In this document: positions 11,470 to 23,600 of the stretch, one piece after another | How the letters are laid out: every line of letters starts with the position of its first letter | How positions within the stretch are numbered: the stretch's first letter is position 1 | Source of the DNA: Desmodus rotundus | Lineage: Eukaryota; Chordata; Mammalia; Chiroptera; Phyllostomidae | Assembly: GCF_022682495.2 (NCBI RefSeq) | Contig: NC_071387.1 | Location: 197,200,143 to 197,264,142, forward strand | DNA: 64,000 nt | Direction: 5' to 3' | Position numbers and translations under genes: made by a program | Notes under the pieces: generated by a model | Told to the model about the DNA's origin: nothing | Databases searched by the model: none | Seen by the model: only the letters and a program-made list of their open reading frames with translations

Positions 11470-11610
11470 TCGTCGTTTTTTGTGCCACCATTACTATGCA
11501 GTTATGTTTAAAGTAGTTCAGAACGGTCCTTCTTGAATTTGTTCAACAAAGTTTTAGTGAGGTTTGAACAAATCCTGGGCACTATTTACAATTAAGAGAT
11601 AATAACAACA

Positions 11611-11630
11611 GTGTGTGTGTGTGTGTGTGT
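11611..11630. repeat. (GT)10 microsatellite
   Basis: Ten uninterrupted GT dinucleotides, followed by a G-rich tract (tgcgggggcaggggcagcgc). Confidence 0.95.
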
Positions 11631-11639
11631 TGCGGGGGC

Positions 11640-12595
11640 AGGGGCAGCGCCCATGGCCTGAAAGAGCTCAGCTTCTGGTGAGCACCGGTTAGTTTTTTTG
11701 TTAGAGAATGTGTCCAACAAGTCTAGAGAACCACAGGGAGAAGCTACTGAAGACAAATTCAAGAATTAAAAGAGCTGCAACAGAAAGTTCTTAAGCATGA
11801 TGTTATTCCCAAGACTTTAAGATTTTACTTTGCAGAGGACTCAAATCCATTTTTCATGGTCTGATAATCTAGGCCAGGTAGATGCAGCCCTGGTTAGTAG
11901 GGGAAAAAATGTTAGTGGTGTCTTTTAATTCCAGCGAGCTTCCTGTGACTTGAATCAGAGATATCATTTTGTAGGGTGTTTCACCACCACACTGTTCTCT
12001 CCTCCCTAGACTAGGCTGACCTCAGAACCAAATGACATATTTCTTCTTAGTATTTGCACTGCCACATAAGTCCCTAATGACACCACAGCTATAGAACAAG
12101 GAGACTCAAATAATGTCTATTTTTGGAGGAAACTCGGGCTTTATCACTTTTTGAAGGTGACATAGGAAAGTAGGGCAGGACTAATCACAGGTAAGATTGG
12201 ATTTAAAAGAGAAAAAAAAAACCTTTTCATAAAACAGAAAATGTTATAACAGAAATGAATCATAGAATTTGTAGTTAAGGGTAAGAAATCATAACTACCA
12301 GAGCCAAATCTTCAGTAAGAACAATGAGAAATCTGTCTACAATGAAATAAGATATCTTTAAGAAATAGCGTTGAACTGTTTTACTACACTCTATGTAATT
12401 CCTAAACCTTCCCTATGTACTCACTGAATAAAATACTACATTTTAGCTCATCTGAAGTACATGAATTTTATTTCATAGGCAAAACATTGTTTTCCATGAT
12501 CTAAAATTAATTTCATTTGAAGGGGCTTCCCTAATAACTCAAAGGTTTTTTTAAAAATGCCAACTTTCCTTTTCACAAGACCCTTTGATACAAGT
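11640..12595. other. Unique DNA, nothing recognised
   Basis: No supported gene or repeat. Moderately A+T-rich with short homopolymers. Confidence 0.4.
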
Positions 12596-12930
12596 TATGG
12601 CAGCTTTTAAAAAGCCAAGTTTCAGGAAGGAACTTCTACCATGAACGCTGCCGACACAGGGCTGAGCTCCCCGAGGAGCCAAGACAATCCTTGTCAACGC
12701 TCGAGGTGAAATTCCTTTTACTTAATCTGGATGGTTTTTATCATTTTTGGTGAGCCTGATGCTCATTCCATTCCACACCCTTTGAGGCGTTTTTATTCAG
12801 GGAGCTCACACAGACTTCATTAAGAGGAACTGTAAAGTGCGGCCCCGCCCGGCCCTCAAAGCATCTCCTGCCTGAAGAAGCTCAGGAGCATCCGGAGCAC
12901 AAGGCCTTGGCTGCCCACTGTAGACACAGA
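12596..12930. other. Non-repetitive CpG-bearing block, possible conserved element
   Basis: This block keeps several CpGs (for example 'gaacgctgccgacacag', 'caacgctcgaggtg', 'gcggccccgcccggccc') inside A+T-rich DNA. It also has a 'ctggatggtttttatcattt' segment with the look of ancient conserved non-coding DNA. No open frame spans it and no repeat is evident. The function is a guess. Confidence 0.25.
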
Positions 12931-13580
12931 AATGTTTCTATCTTCCGTGACCTTTCCCTCTAACTTGGTCTGACGAATCTTCTCCAATTTACAAAAGAAG
13001 ACGTTACAACTTTGTCACATACTTTAACTTTTTCCACATGTAGGCAGTATTTCCATGTCACATATATTAAGTAGGCATTTTTTCTTTTTTTTTTTGTGTG
13101 TGTGTGTATGTAATACCTCAGTGAGTTAGTCAGCTGGTGCTTTGGGGAAGCTAAAGAAATAGAAGAGAGAAATCCAAGCTCAGGGCTTGGTCCTTAACCT
13201 CCAAAAATAAAGGCACTGGCCCTAAGACCAATATGCATGGAATTGCTCAGAGAATTCCTTCTGGGTCCTCTGCTCTGGAGAACTCCACATCCTACAGCAA
13301 TTCCCAACAGGCAGAGACCAAAATGAAAACAATACGAACAGAATCCAGTGCAGTCAGATGCCCTCCTATCATGATACAGTGATAGGAGGCCCAAGTGTCG
13401 TCCCAGCACTGAATATTCCTGGTCCAGTACTTGACCTGCCTTGGACCACTGTCATTCCTTAAGGGCCATCTTAGCAGTAAATCCCCCAGGAACAACTGGA
13501 GCGTGTCCTTCTGCTCACTTCACTAAGAACAAAACTGTTCGCTGATATCCAAAATACGGCAGTGGTTTGCCTGTTCTAAT
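12931..13580. other. Unique DNA with a T/TG simple run
   Basis: Contains a poly-T run followed by tgtgtgtgtgtg at about 13078-13110. Two overlapping minus-strand frames (13194-13409 and 13292-13495) look like chance. Confidence 0.45.
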
Positions 13581-13584
13581 TAAT

Positions 13585-13660
13585 GAAAGCATGGTCTAGT
13601 GATAAAGGAAAAAGACTTTAGACTCAGTAATTTGGTGCTATGAAAGCAAAATATTCATCA
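13585..13660 (+). mobile_element. MIR: MIR 5' fragment (weak)
   Basis: 'agcatggtctagtgataaag' followed by 'gaaaaagactttagactcag' lines up with the tRNA-like head of MIR (agcatagtggttaagagcac, then ggactctgga). Short and divergent. Confidence 0.4.
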
Positions 13661-15115
13661 TCCAGCCTGTTGCTACCTGGAATTTTGCTCTGCACTTTGC
13701 GTACATTAGCTCATTTATCCTTGCAACAGAACTATGATCAGACATTCCCAGCTCAGCGGTTCACACACACGGGCGTGCCCATTCAGGCAGATGTGCGTAC
13801 ACACAGAAATATCTTGGGGGCGGTAGATGCTTCTGTCCCCACTGCTTACTAATTGTGAAGAGAATGTTAAGATTTAAGTCTACTGGATTTTTGAGCCTTT
13901 TCTCTCCTGGGTTTCAGTCTCTTTTTTCCTACTTAACAAATGTTAGGTTTTCTGAAAGTAAAAGAGCTTCTTTAACAACACCCACAAAATGAAAATAAAT
14001 ACATTCATATATGGAATTATGGAAAGATTAAGTGAAATAACATATGCATAAGCCAATTCTAATCAGTCCTAGGATGTGGTTCTTAAATATTAGGTTATTC
14101 ATTTCTACTTTTTTTATTGAATAGGTACAGTGTTTTCTAGTATACTTCCACTAAGAAGCTTTTTCAATAATTTTAAAGGCAGACCAAAATGTAAGTCATT
14201 CACATAAAAGACCCATGCATGGACATGTATTGTTAAGGATTTGTATTTGCATTGTTTCAAAGGTTCGTTATTTTCATTCAGTCAGTCCTTAGTTGGACAA
14301 ATGCTCGCTGGCTCCATCCTCCCTGGGGAGACACTGGAGCAGAAAGGGAAAATACAGGCTCTGCATCCGAGGCATGGCTGAGCTGAAGAAACTGACATTT
14401 GCAACACGATGTGTGGCCCAGTGGGAACTCACAGGAGAGAATGCTAAATCAACACTAACGGGGTCTATAGAGATGCACGAGCTGAGAGTCGAAGAATTAG
14501 CAGGAAGGAGTTCACCTGGCAACAGGGACAAGAGGCACGGCCAATACTACCGAGATGGTAGAACCTGAGAGCTCTGGTCACTGAGCTGTGAGGAGCGAAC
14601 GGGCACTCGCTGTAGATGCAGCATCCGAAAGCCCACGTGGCCCCACGTTGACCTGGGCTGGCACTCTTACTGAACAAAGTGGACAGCAGGAGTTCAGACA
14701 GTGGGATATGCCTCAAGTTGGGTAGACAGTGAGGATTCTTGATAATCAGACCATTGGAAGGAATGTTGTGACTCCCCTGAACTGGGTGTTTTTCACATTA
14801 ATACTAGGAGAGATTCCAATGTTTGCCTGCGCTGGTAAGGAGAGGTAAAAGAGTTAAAAGAGTCAAGGACAAAAGGGCAAAACATCAAGGGCAAAATTAT
14901 TCTCCTTGGGGAAATGAAAGACCAGAAGAAATGATATCAAAAGCCTAATGACCAGGCTCACCTGCAGAGGGTTAGCACATGGCCATGGCTCCACTGGACT
15001 GTGCCAGACTCACCCCAGGAGCCAACGGTACTGGCTAGGTGCCAAACTCCTGACTCAGCCAGCAGGCTGCCCTGGGTCAGCTGCTCTTCTGCCTTGAGAA
15101 GCAGATATTCGAAGC
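13661..15115. other. Mostly unique DNA, nothing firm
   Basis: The part around 14280-14720 is somewhat G+C-richer and supports 80-91-codon frames on both strands, none with a recognisable domain. Faint L2-like phrases near 14380 are too weak to call. Confidence 0.35.
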
Positions 15116-15119
15116 AAAA

Positions 15120-15345
15120 ACAAACTAAATGTGCTGGGCTTTAGATTCAGACTCAGATGCAAATCTCAAGTACTTTGGCCGGCTTCTCTGTGCCCTTAAG
15201 CAAATCATTTTTATTGTCTTCAAGTTTCAGTTTTATCATCTGTAAAGTAAGCTATGAAGTCTGCATCAGAGGGAGGCTGGGGGTAGCAACCATGGGTAGA
15301 AAAGAACTTTGCAAACTGAAAAGCATTGTATATTAATATGAAAAT
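15120..15345 (+). mobile_element. MIR: MIR SINE
   Basis: Forward MIR landmarks in order: 'cagactcagatgcaaatctc' (B-box region), 'cccttaagcaaatcattttt', 'gtttcagttttatcatctgt' and 'aaagtaagctatgaag'. They end in a region matching 'aaagcattgta'. Old and non-coding. Confidence 0.75.
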
Positions 15346-15865
15346 AGTATTTAAATCTGAGCACCCCCATATGCTGATATTACAGATTGCTTTACCTTAA
15401 ATAAGAAAAGCAGTATATGTATAAAACACTTACTCTGAGAATTTTGAGACAGAAGAAACTGTACAGAACGTACAGAATGTTCAAACATTTATGGTTTTAC
15501 TTGATTTCTGAATACGGACTTCCATTCTGAAGCGACAGATCCAATTCATTTCTCATTGCAGTTCTTCACTGTAAAGTTAATTCTTCTTCTGTTTTCTAAC
15601 TTTAGTTATTTCACCTAATTCAGTTTTCAGCAGTTGTAGTGATTTTTATTTGTTAACTTTGAAATATAATTGGAAGGTAGAAGATCAAATCAATATATTC
15701 ATAACAATATCTCCCTTTTATTTTATAATATCATAAATGACAAGACAAACTTACAGATTTACAAAAATTGATTTTTAAGAGTTTGATTTAGACCTTCAAA
15801 ATTTCCTATTATTCGTTTGATGTTTCAAAATGGGAAACAGCAACAATGATGTTTAAAAGTCGTTC
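15346..15865. other. A+T-rich DNA, nothing recognised
   Basis: No supported feature. Confidence 0.45.
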
Positions 15866-15867
15866 CA

Positions 15868-16330
15868 GCCCTACATACTACCTCAACACAGGTTAGCCTT
15901 AGGCAAATCTGACCAGGTCTACACCTGCTTGAATGCTTCTAATGGCTCCCCCCATTGCCTTCAAAACTGAATCTAAGCTTCTTAACTTGGCAAGAAAGGT
16001 AGCCCCTGATCTACCTTTCAAGTCATCTTGCCACTAAACTGCCAACACCTGGACTCCCAGGCATCACAAACTCCTGCAAGTCCCAGATGTGCCATGCTCT
16101 ATTTTTACTCTTCCAGAGTTCATTTTGGCTACTCTTTTTCCTACGACATTATCCTTTCCCGCACACATTTCATATACAGCTGGAAAATACCTTCCTCTCT
16201 GTCAACCTCCAGAAAGGCAGTCAACGGTATCAGCTCCCTCGGTTTCTTTTCTTGCTCTTACGCAGCTCCACCTACCTCTGTTTACCTTTGCTCTCAGACA
16301 CTCTTCTGAGGGCAGCAGGATAACTGCTGG
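15868..16330 (+). mobile_element. L2: LINE-2 3' portion of ORF2
   Basis: Forward L2 phrases appear in order: 'aatggctccccccattgcct', 'tctaagcttcttaacttggc', 'cccctgatctacctttcaag', 'atgtgccatgctctattttt' and 'ggaaaataccttcctctctg'. In live L2 this encodes the C-terminal segment after the reverse transcriptase. The overlapping frames at 16028-16535 are the decayed remains read in several phases, not a gene. 5'-truncated as usual for L2. Confidence 0.8.
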
Positions 16331-16478
16331 GGGTCCCAGCCCGAACACACTTCATTGCCGTGCCTTCCCTGAGAGCTCCAGCACAAACCCCGGGGAACTC
16401 TACGTGGCCCACAGCCAGAGACAATGTTTGCAGTCACGGGGTGAGAGAATCGTCACTCTCGCCAATGTGAACCATATG

Positions 16479-16507
16479 CCTCCCACCACACTCATTGTGG
16501 TGGGAGG
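16479..16507. other. Perfect 12-bp inverted repeat (G+C-rich hairpin)
   Basis: cctcccaccaca is followed by a five-base loop (ctcat) and its exact reverse complement tgtggtgggagg. The stem is G+C-rich (8 of 12 pairs) and perfect. It sits just 3' of the L2 fragment and belongs to no repeat that I recognise. It is too short to be a microRNA precursor. Confidence 0.8.
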
Positions 16508-16593
16508 GAAGACACCAATACCACACAAACTTTAGAATTAAATACCTTTTATTTACTGTTACAAGAATCTCTAAGTATCTCTCAGGTTTATGG

Positions 16594-16613
16594 GTTTGTT
16601 TGTTTGTTTGTTT
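16594..16613. repeat. (GTTT)5 microsatellite
   Basis: Five tandem gttt units. Confidence 0.9.
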
Positions 16614-16861
16614 CCACTGCATCTGCTTGTTAGACAAATGCCAGCATTTAAAAAAATAGTTTAATATCTAAAAATTAGAAATTCAATTATCCTGGTAGTG
16701 ATTAGTTTAAATTTTGAAAGAATTTTAAAATAAAGCATTTTTCACAGGTAATCACTGCACAGTGGGAAGATGAGTGATTCTACTATGAAAGCAAATAAAA
16801 CAAGAACTTCAACACATGTAAGCGCTGGTCATAATTCTTTCTAAGACAGACCTACAGTATT

Positions 16862-16948
16862 GGAGAAGGAAAAGCAGGAGAGGGAGAGGAAGAGGAAGAA
16901 ACAGGAGAGAGGAAAGTAGAGAAGTAAAGGAGAAGGAGGAAAAAACTG
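16862..16948 (+). repeat. Polypurine tract
   Basis: About 85 bases of gga/gaa/gag units with very few pyrimidines, similar in composition to the tract at 11392-11469. Confidence 0.8.
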
Positions 16949-18829
16949 CTAGTCTAGTAAAGGAAAAGGGACTCTTAGAGGCCTATTTTCTTTCCTCACA
17001 ACACTTACTAAACCTCAAATCTTGTGGTACAATATTCAAGGATGTTTTAAATATCTAAGATACTAAGGGTGTCTTAATCTATTTCCTGGGGACTGGAAAT
17101 AAGAAAAATAAATCCTTCCCTGTGTACAAAGATTAATTATGTAGGTAAGTATGGTTTTTCAAGGCAGCAGGTTTTCGCTGACATGAAAATGGAATTTTCT
17201 TTTGCATGAACCACCCTGGAAGTACTAAGTAGAACTTAAAATTCTTGTTTGTAAATCATATGAATCTTATGAATTATGCTTCTGCCTTACAGAACCATTT
17301 CCTAAGGGCTGCCATATGACCAGAGTGTAGAGCAGATGCTATCAAACAGACGAAGACAACCTTTTAAAACTCAGAAAAAGCCGTGATAGCTGGGCAGCAA
17401 AGTTCTATTGGATTTCCGTAAGTAAGAAGTAGGAAAAGAAAATGTTTTCTGCTAAGTGGCCCACTAGGCTTTTAGTTAGGTGAGCATTTTTACTGTTAGG
17501 TCACAGTCTCTGCAAGTAATTTAAAAACCCTGATTCAGTTAGGAAGTTGCAAAAATGATCCACTTATAATTTAGAGGAAACAATTAGAAGCCAGGACTCA
17601 GACTCAATTGGAACTCAATCTTTATTGATCTGTGTGTAAACTATATGATGAATGTGTTTGGCCGAAGAGTGTCTGTAAGGATCTCTGGGAAGCCGAGTGG
17701 GAAGCCCGTGACGGAGTAATTGTACTGCGAGAGGCCTTGACTGCTAAATATATTTAAAATACTTGCTGAAAATTCTTCTAAGAAGAGCTCTCCAGCCTTG
17801 CCAAACAAAAACTTCCTTATCTGAGGCTGTTGATTGTTCTGATTTGTAGGTACTACCTTCATATTTTTATTTGCAGTTGTGAAGTCTGAGCATCTTCAAG
17901 CTCAACACTTATAGTTGGGAGCACATCTTAGAATCTCAGCTATGAGCATTTTTGTCCATGAAGTAAATTAGTTATTTCTAAATCAAATTGAAAGAGAATT
18001 ATGACATAAATAATAAGAATGTATTCTCCAATTTCTATTTACTTTCTCTTCGACCCTGCTAAATCCTCTACATATCTTAATATCTTCTTTTTTTTATTTT
18101 GTCACTCATAATACCAACATAGATCTGAACTTGAGCATGCCCCATATTCTCTTCTGTTCTATGATACAAAAATCACATGGCATCAACTCTGCTACTAAGC
18201 CGAGAGCTTCTCAATTTAACACATACTTGGAATAGCAAAGGCCACGAGACACAATCACAAAGTCACCCGAATGCCATTAATCCTGCCTTCCACTCTGCAG
18301 CGTTCCCAGCGCAGCTTCACCGCACACCAAGAGCTGAGATTTAGCTTGGGTGACTTCAGCTCTTCCTTTTCCCACCCTTTGCCGCTGCCTTTCAGGTGTT
18401 CAACGTGTTTTCCCTGTGGACTCCATCTTAGTACTACTTACTCTCAGAAAAACATACTTTGATTGAACAATATTTTAGCCATCAAAAAACTGGATTGTAA
18501 GAATGTAGGAATTTAGAGTTGGTTTTATCAGGTCTTTAAAAATTTTATCACCTGTCCTGCTGTTTGACACTCCCCAAGGTTCGGAGACGAAAGGAGAATA
18601 TGAAAGTACACAGCATAAACCTAGCACACCTTCTGTTTCCCTACTTGGTTCCCATGTCTACCTAAGATTCTTCCTGACTCACCAGCCGAAGAAATGCATA
18701 CATGATCAGGGATTCAAATGACATTTTTAGCACACTATGAAACAATGCACTGGTGTCGTCAAAGATACACAGCTGCCAAATCTGTGATAACTTTGGTGTG
18801 TAAGCTGAATCTGTTTTCTCTCTCTCCAG
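16949..18829. other. Unique DNA, nothing firm
   Basis: A 73-codon minus-strand frame at 17641-17862 has a balanced amino-acid composition (Phe/Leu/Gln/Asn mix) but no domain that I know and no convincing splice context. I do not call it a gene. Confidence 0.4.
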
Positions 18830-18937
18830 GTTACAGAAAAGAATGGCAACACTATGCTATCTTACCAGAAAGTATATATCCCACAACAGCAGAGTGGAAA
18901 ATGCTATCGCCCTAACAATCGTCCATTTACACGTTAG
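18830..18937 (+). other. Exon-like segment with strong acceptor site (weak)
   Basis: A long pyrimidine tract (ctgttttctctctctccag) ends in AG at 18829. Directly after it, 35 codons are open in the first frame before a TAG at 18935-18937. The peptide is hydrophilic and rich in Gln, Asn, Lys and Tyr. This is the layout of a last coding exon, but pyrimidine tracts ending in AG occur often by chance. I found no matching upstream exon or polyadenylation signal close by. Confidence 0.15.
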
Positions 18938-19928
18938 CGAGAGAATGGGCCTTTCTTTGGGGAGGAGCTTTGATAAGGCACTTGGTATGGACTAGAAGAC
19001 CCCAAGAGTATGGGTGTCAGTAGGAGAAGCTACGACAGAGCTGAAAGGTCGGACAAGCCTGCTGGAGACAGGAGAGGAGAGCACCAAGGAAAATGCAGAG
19101 AGACAGAAGCCAATGAGGGGCAAGAAAACGCTGACATAGAACTCCTCAGATGTGAAAGCTCATCAGAAATTTCCAGGAAATGGAAAGATCAAAAGGATAT
19201 TTTAAGGTGCAGGAGTTCAATTGGAAGTTATTTCCTTTATAATTACTCTATATACCTTACCATACATCCCCAATTCTACAGCCCTTACAGACACCGCCTT
19301 GTGAGCGATGCCTCTTTGCAGGAAGTTGGGCAAGAGTCTGTGTCATGTCTGCAAAACTGCCTTCGAAATGACCCCATGTAGGAAAAGGAGAAAACAAGAG
19401 GCAGAAAGGGCTGGCAAACACGGGCACCACACTCCCCTCGACATGCAGACGTCTGGAACACATCTTTGGCTTCCAATAGGGGTTAACAGATGTCCAAGAC
19501 GGTTTCAAGGGGTCAGAATTCCCAGCTGACTTGTAGGTTATCTTGTGTCCCTGCTGTGAACTTTCCTCCATCTGTCAGGTTCACGAATACAAAATGCTAA
19601 GGTATCTGGCCTGGGCGGGAGGGGCGTTCTCTTGTCTCCAACTGCCCTTCTAGAGACAGGTCCAACAGAGGCGAGATCAGCAACGGCCTAAGAGGAACTC
19701 ACTACAGCTTTATGAACCTGTGCAAATCAGTCCCTTCCGAAAGAATATGTGCTTACGCAGCCAGGTCTTCTGTAAGCAACTGAGAGTCAAATTAGAAAGC
19801 GATTAATTATGAAGTAGGTCATTTTTGTCTCTGCCATCCATGTCACGTCCAGTCTCGATAGCCCGAACAGAATATTTTACCAAGTACAAAAATCAAAGTT
19901 AAGGTCAAATTAAAACGAAGGAAATTTT
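18938..19928. other. Unique DNA, nothing firm
   Basis: A 123-codon plus-strand frame (19010-19381) is strongly hydrophilic (Arg, Glu, Ser) at its start, as expected from purine-rich DNA. It shows no domain. Antisense frames overlap it. Confidence 0.4.
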
Positions 19929-19930
19929 GT

Positions 19931-20163
19931 CCTGACTGGTGTGGTTTAGTGGGTTGGGTGTCCCCCCTCAAACTGAGGGGTCACCAGTTCGATTCCCAGT
20001 TGGGGCACGTGCCCAGGTTTAAGCCAGGTCCCCATTTGGGGATGGGGGTGCATGAAGGGCAACCAATCAATGTTTTTCGCGCACATCCATGTTTCCCTTC
20101 CTCTCTTTCTCCTTCCCTTCCCCTGTCTCTTAAAATAAATAAATCAAATGTTTAAAAAAAAAC
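19931..20163 (+). mobile_element. Ves: Ves SINE, older variant
   Basis: Head 'cctgactggtgtggtttagt', a B-box-like region 'ccagttcgattcccagttgg', then 'gggcacgtgcccaggtttaa', a pyrimidine tract (ccttcctctctttctccttc) and the tail 'aaaataaataaatc'. Compared with the copies at 48160 and 62135 it has more changes, including an extended 'gtcccccctcaaactga' region, so it is probably older or of another subfamily. The overlapping frame at 19949-20155 is SINE sequence, not a gene. Confidence 0.9.
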
Positions 20164-20805
20164 CTAAAGGTGTTTTTTTTGGGGGGGGGTCAAAATACAA
20201 ATGGTTTAGTTAATATTCTTTAAATTAATCAAAAACTAACCCCTGGAGGAATTAATGAGTTCCAGCAACCATGGCATAGTTAGGTCAGGCAGAGAGAAGC
20301 TATCCATTAGTTACTGTAAAATAGGAAGGAGTGTTTTCCACTAGAGATAGAGCTTCAAAGGATTGATTCACTTTTAAAAGATCCAAGCTGCAGAAGAGGG
20401 AGAAAAAAATGCCCACCCCATTAACACACTTAACTGCATTCTTTCTAACACAGAGGCATTATAAGGCTTCTTAGATAAGAGCTATAAAATACTGAGAGCT
20501 CCCCAGAGGAGGGAGTAGCCTAGGAACAAGGTTTTATTAATTGCAAGGTTTATTAAGCATGAATCAATTCCCTGTGCTTCTCATATAACTTAGGCCTACC
20601 ATTAATTTATAGAAAATTTTAGGTCCAGAATAAGTTTTACAACCCTTCATCTTTCAGGGCAGATGGAAACTAGGATAGGGAAAAGTTCCTACTTTATTTT
20701 TTTTCTATAAATGAATATTTTATACTTCGTATCTTCTCCTTTATAATGAATTTTTCTTATTTTTGTTTTCCTTGGTCCCTTTTTTGTTTGTAAGTTCTAT
20801 GGAAA
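20164..20805. other. Unique DNA with a T8-G9 run
   Basis: Contains the homopolymer pair T8 then G9 at about 20173-20189, directly after the SINE tail. Otherwise no supported feature. Confidence 0.4.
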
Positions 20806-20809
20806 GAAA

Positions 20810-20940
20810 AGAAAAAGAAAAATCCCAAGCTGTTCTCTACTTGCAAGACTTATGTTCAGCTCATATTTGCATCCCCAGTGCCTAGGACAGGACATAGCGC
20901 ATACTGAATGTTCAATAAACATTTTCTGAGTAAATGCTTA
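20810..20940 (+). mobile_element. L2: LINE-2 3' end
   Basis: 'ttgcatccccagtgcctagg', then 'acaggacatagcg' and 'ttcaataaacattttctgag' match the L2 terminus (catccccagcgcctagcaca, then ctcaataaatgtttgttga). 3' UTR only. Confidence 0.75.
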
Positions 20941-20999
20941 AATTATCCATCCAACTCCTTGTGCTGTCTGTGTTCTATTTTTTCCAAAATCTAATTTCA

Positions 21000-21385
21000 A
21001 TTTTTCTCCTTTGAGCTCTAGGTCTCGTGAGTGAAGCTGACCTGTGTGAAGTATGTGGACAGGGTTCCGAGATGGGGGAAGGGAGTGGGTGTGAGCATTT
21101 ATTCCGCATGGCCCCTTCCTGACAAGTTACCGCCAAAGCCCGCAGTTTCTGTCAGGTAACCCTCTCCATTCCTCTGTGTGCCAGGGCCCACTCCCTCCCA
21201 GTGTCCTTAGGAGCCTTGCGATAGACAGGACTCCAAACTGTTGCTCGTCCCAGGCAACTGCAGGGCACCTTCACTGGTATCCCGGAATCCTGCCCATGAC
21301 TTTGGAAGTAGTCCCTTTATTAAACTCCCCTCAGTTACCCAATTGATTATGCCATTTGTTTCCTGCTGGGACCCTGACTAATAGA
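21000..21385. repeat. Possible old interspersed repeat, family not assigned
   Basis: The 3' part, 'cctttattaaactcccctca', then 'gttacccaattgattatgcc' and 'tttcctgctgggaccctgac', has the wording of an old mammalian repeat terminus that I recall but cannot name. Ends and orientation are not secure. Confidence 0.4.
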
Positions 21386-23150
21386 GTCTTATGATTTATA
21401 AAATACTATCAAAGCCCAAATGATAATTACATGAAAAATTCAACATTTGCACATTTTTTTAATAATGACAGCTGAGTCTGTTGATCATCTGTGCACCTCA
21501 GGCGTTTTTTTGCTTAATTGAAGACAGAAGTGTTTTTCATTATTTCCTGAGTAAATGTTTAACCAGTTTTATTGAGCTAGTTATGATGTGGGAGCTTTGT
21601 TCTGATGGGAGTGCGTAGAGGTGTTTTGTAGCTAGGAGCTATGAAAGCTATAAAAATATCTGTCTATTTAAAAGGTGCATTAAATTACACTTCTGTGAAA
21701 TTTTAGATTAAAGTAAGAAAAGAAGGAACTATATAAACGTATTGTTTAGCAAAGTTATTAAATCATTTTATTTTACAGTACAATTTAAATAAATGTTCAC
21801 TTATATTACAAATAAGAAAATTAAATTAAAACATGGAGCTCTAAATTTCCTTTAGTCACTGTGAACTCTATTACACATGATTAAATCAATGTGGTCATGT
21901 TTGAACTTAGAGTATGTACAACAAAAAAATTACAGGTAATAACTTAAGAGAGTAAAATAATATCCTGAATTTTCTCTTATGTAAATCATTATTTGAGTGG
22001 AATTTATTTTGCATGTGACACTTTCAATATATGTTAACAAACTAAATTAAAATCCATTTGCTTCAGTATTAGGAAAAATTTAGTCATTTTTAACCTTTTT
22101 CAAGATCTTTAATTTGTTTAAATATATCAAAACAAAATAACATTAATAGCATTCCCATTCAGCTTCATGCTAGTTTTCCCAACTCAAATATAAAGATAAA
22201 GAATGAATTATGGGAGGAAAGGTAGAGGAAACAAAAAAACTAGGGGAGAAAAAGCCACCAAAGTATTGTTTCCTCCTTTTTTACTTGGATACAAACATCG
22301 GTACACTCAATGGCAAATGGAACCTTCTAAAGTGTAGGATCATAGCTGGATGGTATAAAATTCGAAATTCCATTCAGCATCTCACTCTGACTTACGTTCT
22401 GTGGATGGAAGAATAGATTTTCTCTTCCTAGATTATCATTTTTTCCCACTTGCCAGTGTACGCTGGCAGAGTAAGAAGTGGAGGGGTTAAGCACGGCGGT
22501 ATTCCTATCTGAACTATAAAATGGCACCCCCACTCTTGTCCTACTTCTCGGTTGTTTGCTTGCTTGCCTGCTTGTTACTTGCCCTCACTGATCACTTAGC
22601 CCAGATAGCAATATTTATTAAGGATGATGACAGCATTACTCAGGAAGCAATCATGGAACACTGGGGTCTCATACTGTTGCACGTGATCATGAACTGCCTG
22701 CTGTCTGACTCTCTGAAAGTTCTTCCTGAGCGTTGTCTCCCCAGCTGAAAATAGCTGCATACAGTTGCCAATCAGAGTTTCCTAACAGCCCAACTTTATA
22801 ATTTCAGAAAACTGGTTCTCCATTGTGCAATACTTCCAGTCTTAACCCCTCACTGTAAATTTTCCCCACACTGCTCAGTTTGGTTGCTTTCTTCATGCTC
22901 AACCAAATGCCCTATTACTTCCTTGCTAATACTTCTGCTCTTGTTATACCAGACCCAAGAATACTATCAAACTCTTTCTCTCAACCAAAACTATATGCAT
23001 TTCCACTTGTATTGGTCTACTGCTTTTTCTACTTATTTGTATCTATTTTCTTTTTCTTCTTTTCTAGTTTCTTTTAGGAATCTTTCAAAGAACCATACAA
23101 AGTCAGAGATTTTTGTAGTGTGAAAAGAGAATTTGAAAATATGCAAATAT
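21386..23150. other. A+T-rich DNA, nothing recognised
   Basis: No supported gene or repeat. Frames near 22210-22750 and 22880-23123 are short and lack domains. The last is a Phe/Leu/Ser-rich translation of pyrimidine-rich DNA. Confidence 0.45.
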
Positions 23151-23154
23151 ATTG

Positions 23155-23600
23155 CTTATTTTTAATTTTATTGCATTTTTGGTTAGAGAAAGTATACACA
23201 TACAATCAATTCTTTGGAATTTCTTAAGACTTCCTCTGTGGAATAGGATATGATCAAATGTTGTAAGTATTCCTAAAATGTCTAAGAAGCATGCGATTGC
23301 TCAGTTTTTTGGATGATGCTACTACACACACACACACACACAACACGTGATGAGGAGAGGTTCTTGTGTTGTTCAGATCCTCCATGTTTTCTCAATATTT
23401 TTGCCTGCTTGATCTATAAGTTCCTACTAGAATTTCCAACAAGTGCAGGTTTTTCTATTTCTCCTTTTATAGCTACCAGATTTCTATGTAAGTATTTTGA
23501 AGTTTTATTTGAATTAGATTACTTCTATTTATTATTTTGAGGTTGTATTTGAATTGGATTAACCTCACAGTTTATGACCCTATTTGTCAATAAATTTTAC
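23155..23600 (-). mobile_element. L1: Old L1 ORF2 fragment (reversed)
   Basis: The plus strand shows the familiar antisense of the 5' part of L1 ORF2: 'ttggttagagaaagtataca', 'tgttgttcagatcctccatg', 'tctatttctccttttatagc' and 'taagtattttgaagttttat'. These match the endonuclease to early reverse-transcriptase region. A (CA)n run at about 23323-23342 sits within it. Many stops; long dead. Confidence 0.65.
23323..23342. repeat. (CA)n microsatellite
   Basis: About ten CA dinucleotides within the old L1 fragment. Confidence 0.9.

Noticed and set aside
16028..16535. Overlapping plus-strand frames of 78-148 codons as a gene
   Set aside because: The first 300 bp are LINE-2, and overlapping frames in all three phases are typical of pyrimidine-rich decayed DNA.
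19010..19381. 123-codon plus-strand frame as a gene
   Set aside because: Arg/Glu/Ser-rich from purine-rich DNA, with no domain, no splice support and no polyadenylation signal placed sensibly.
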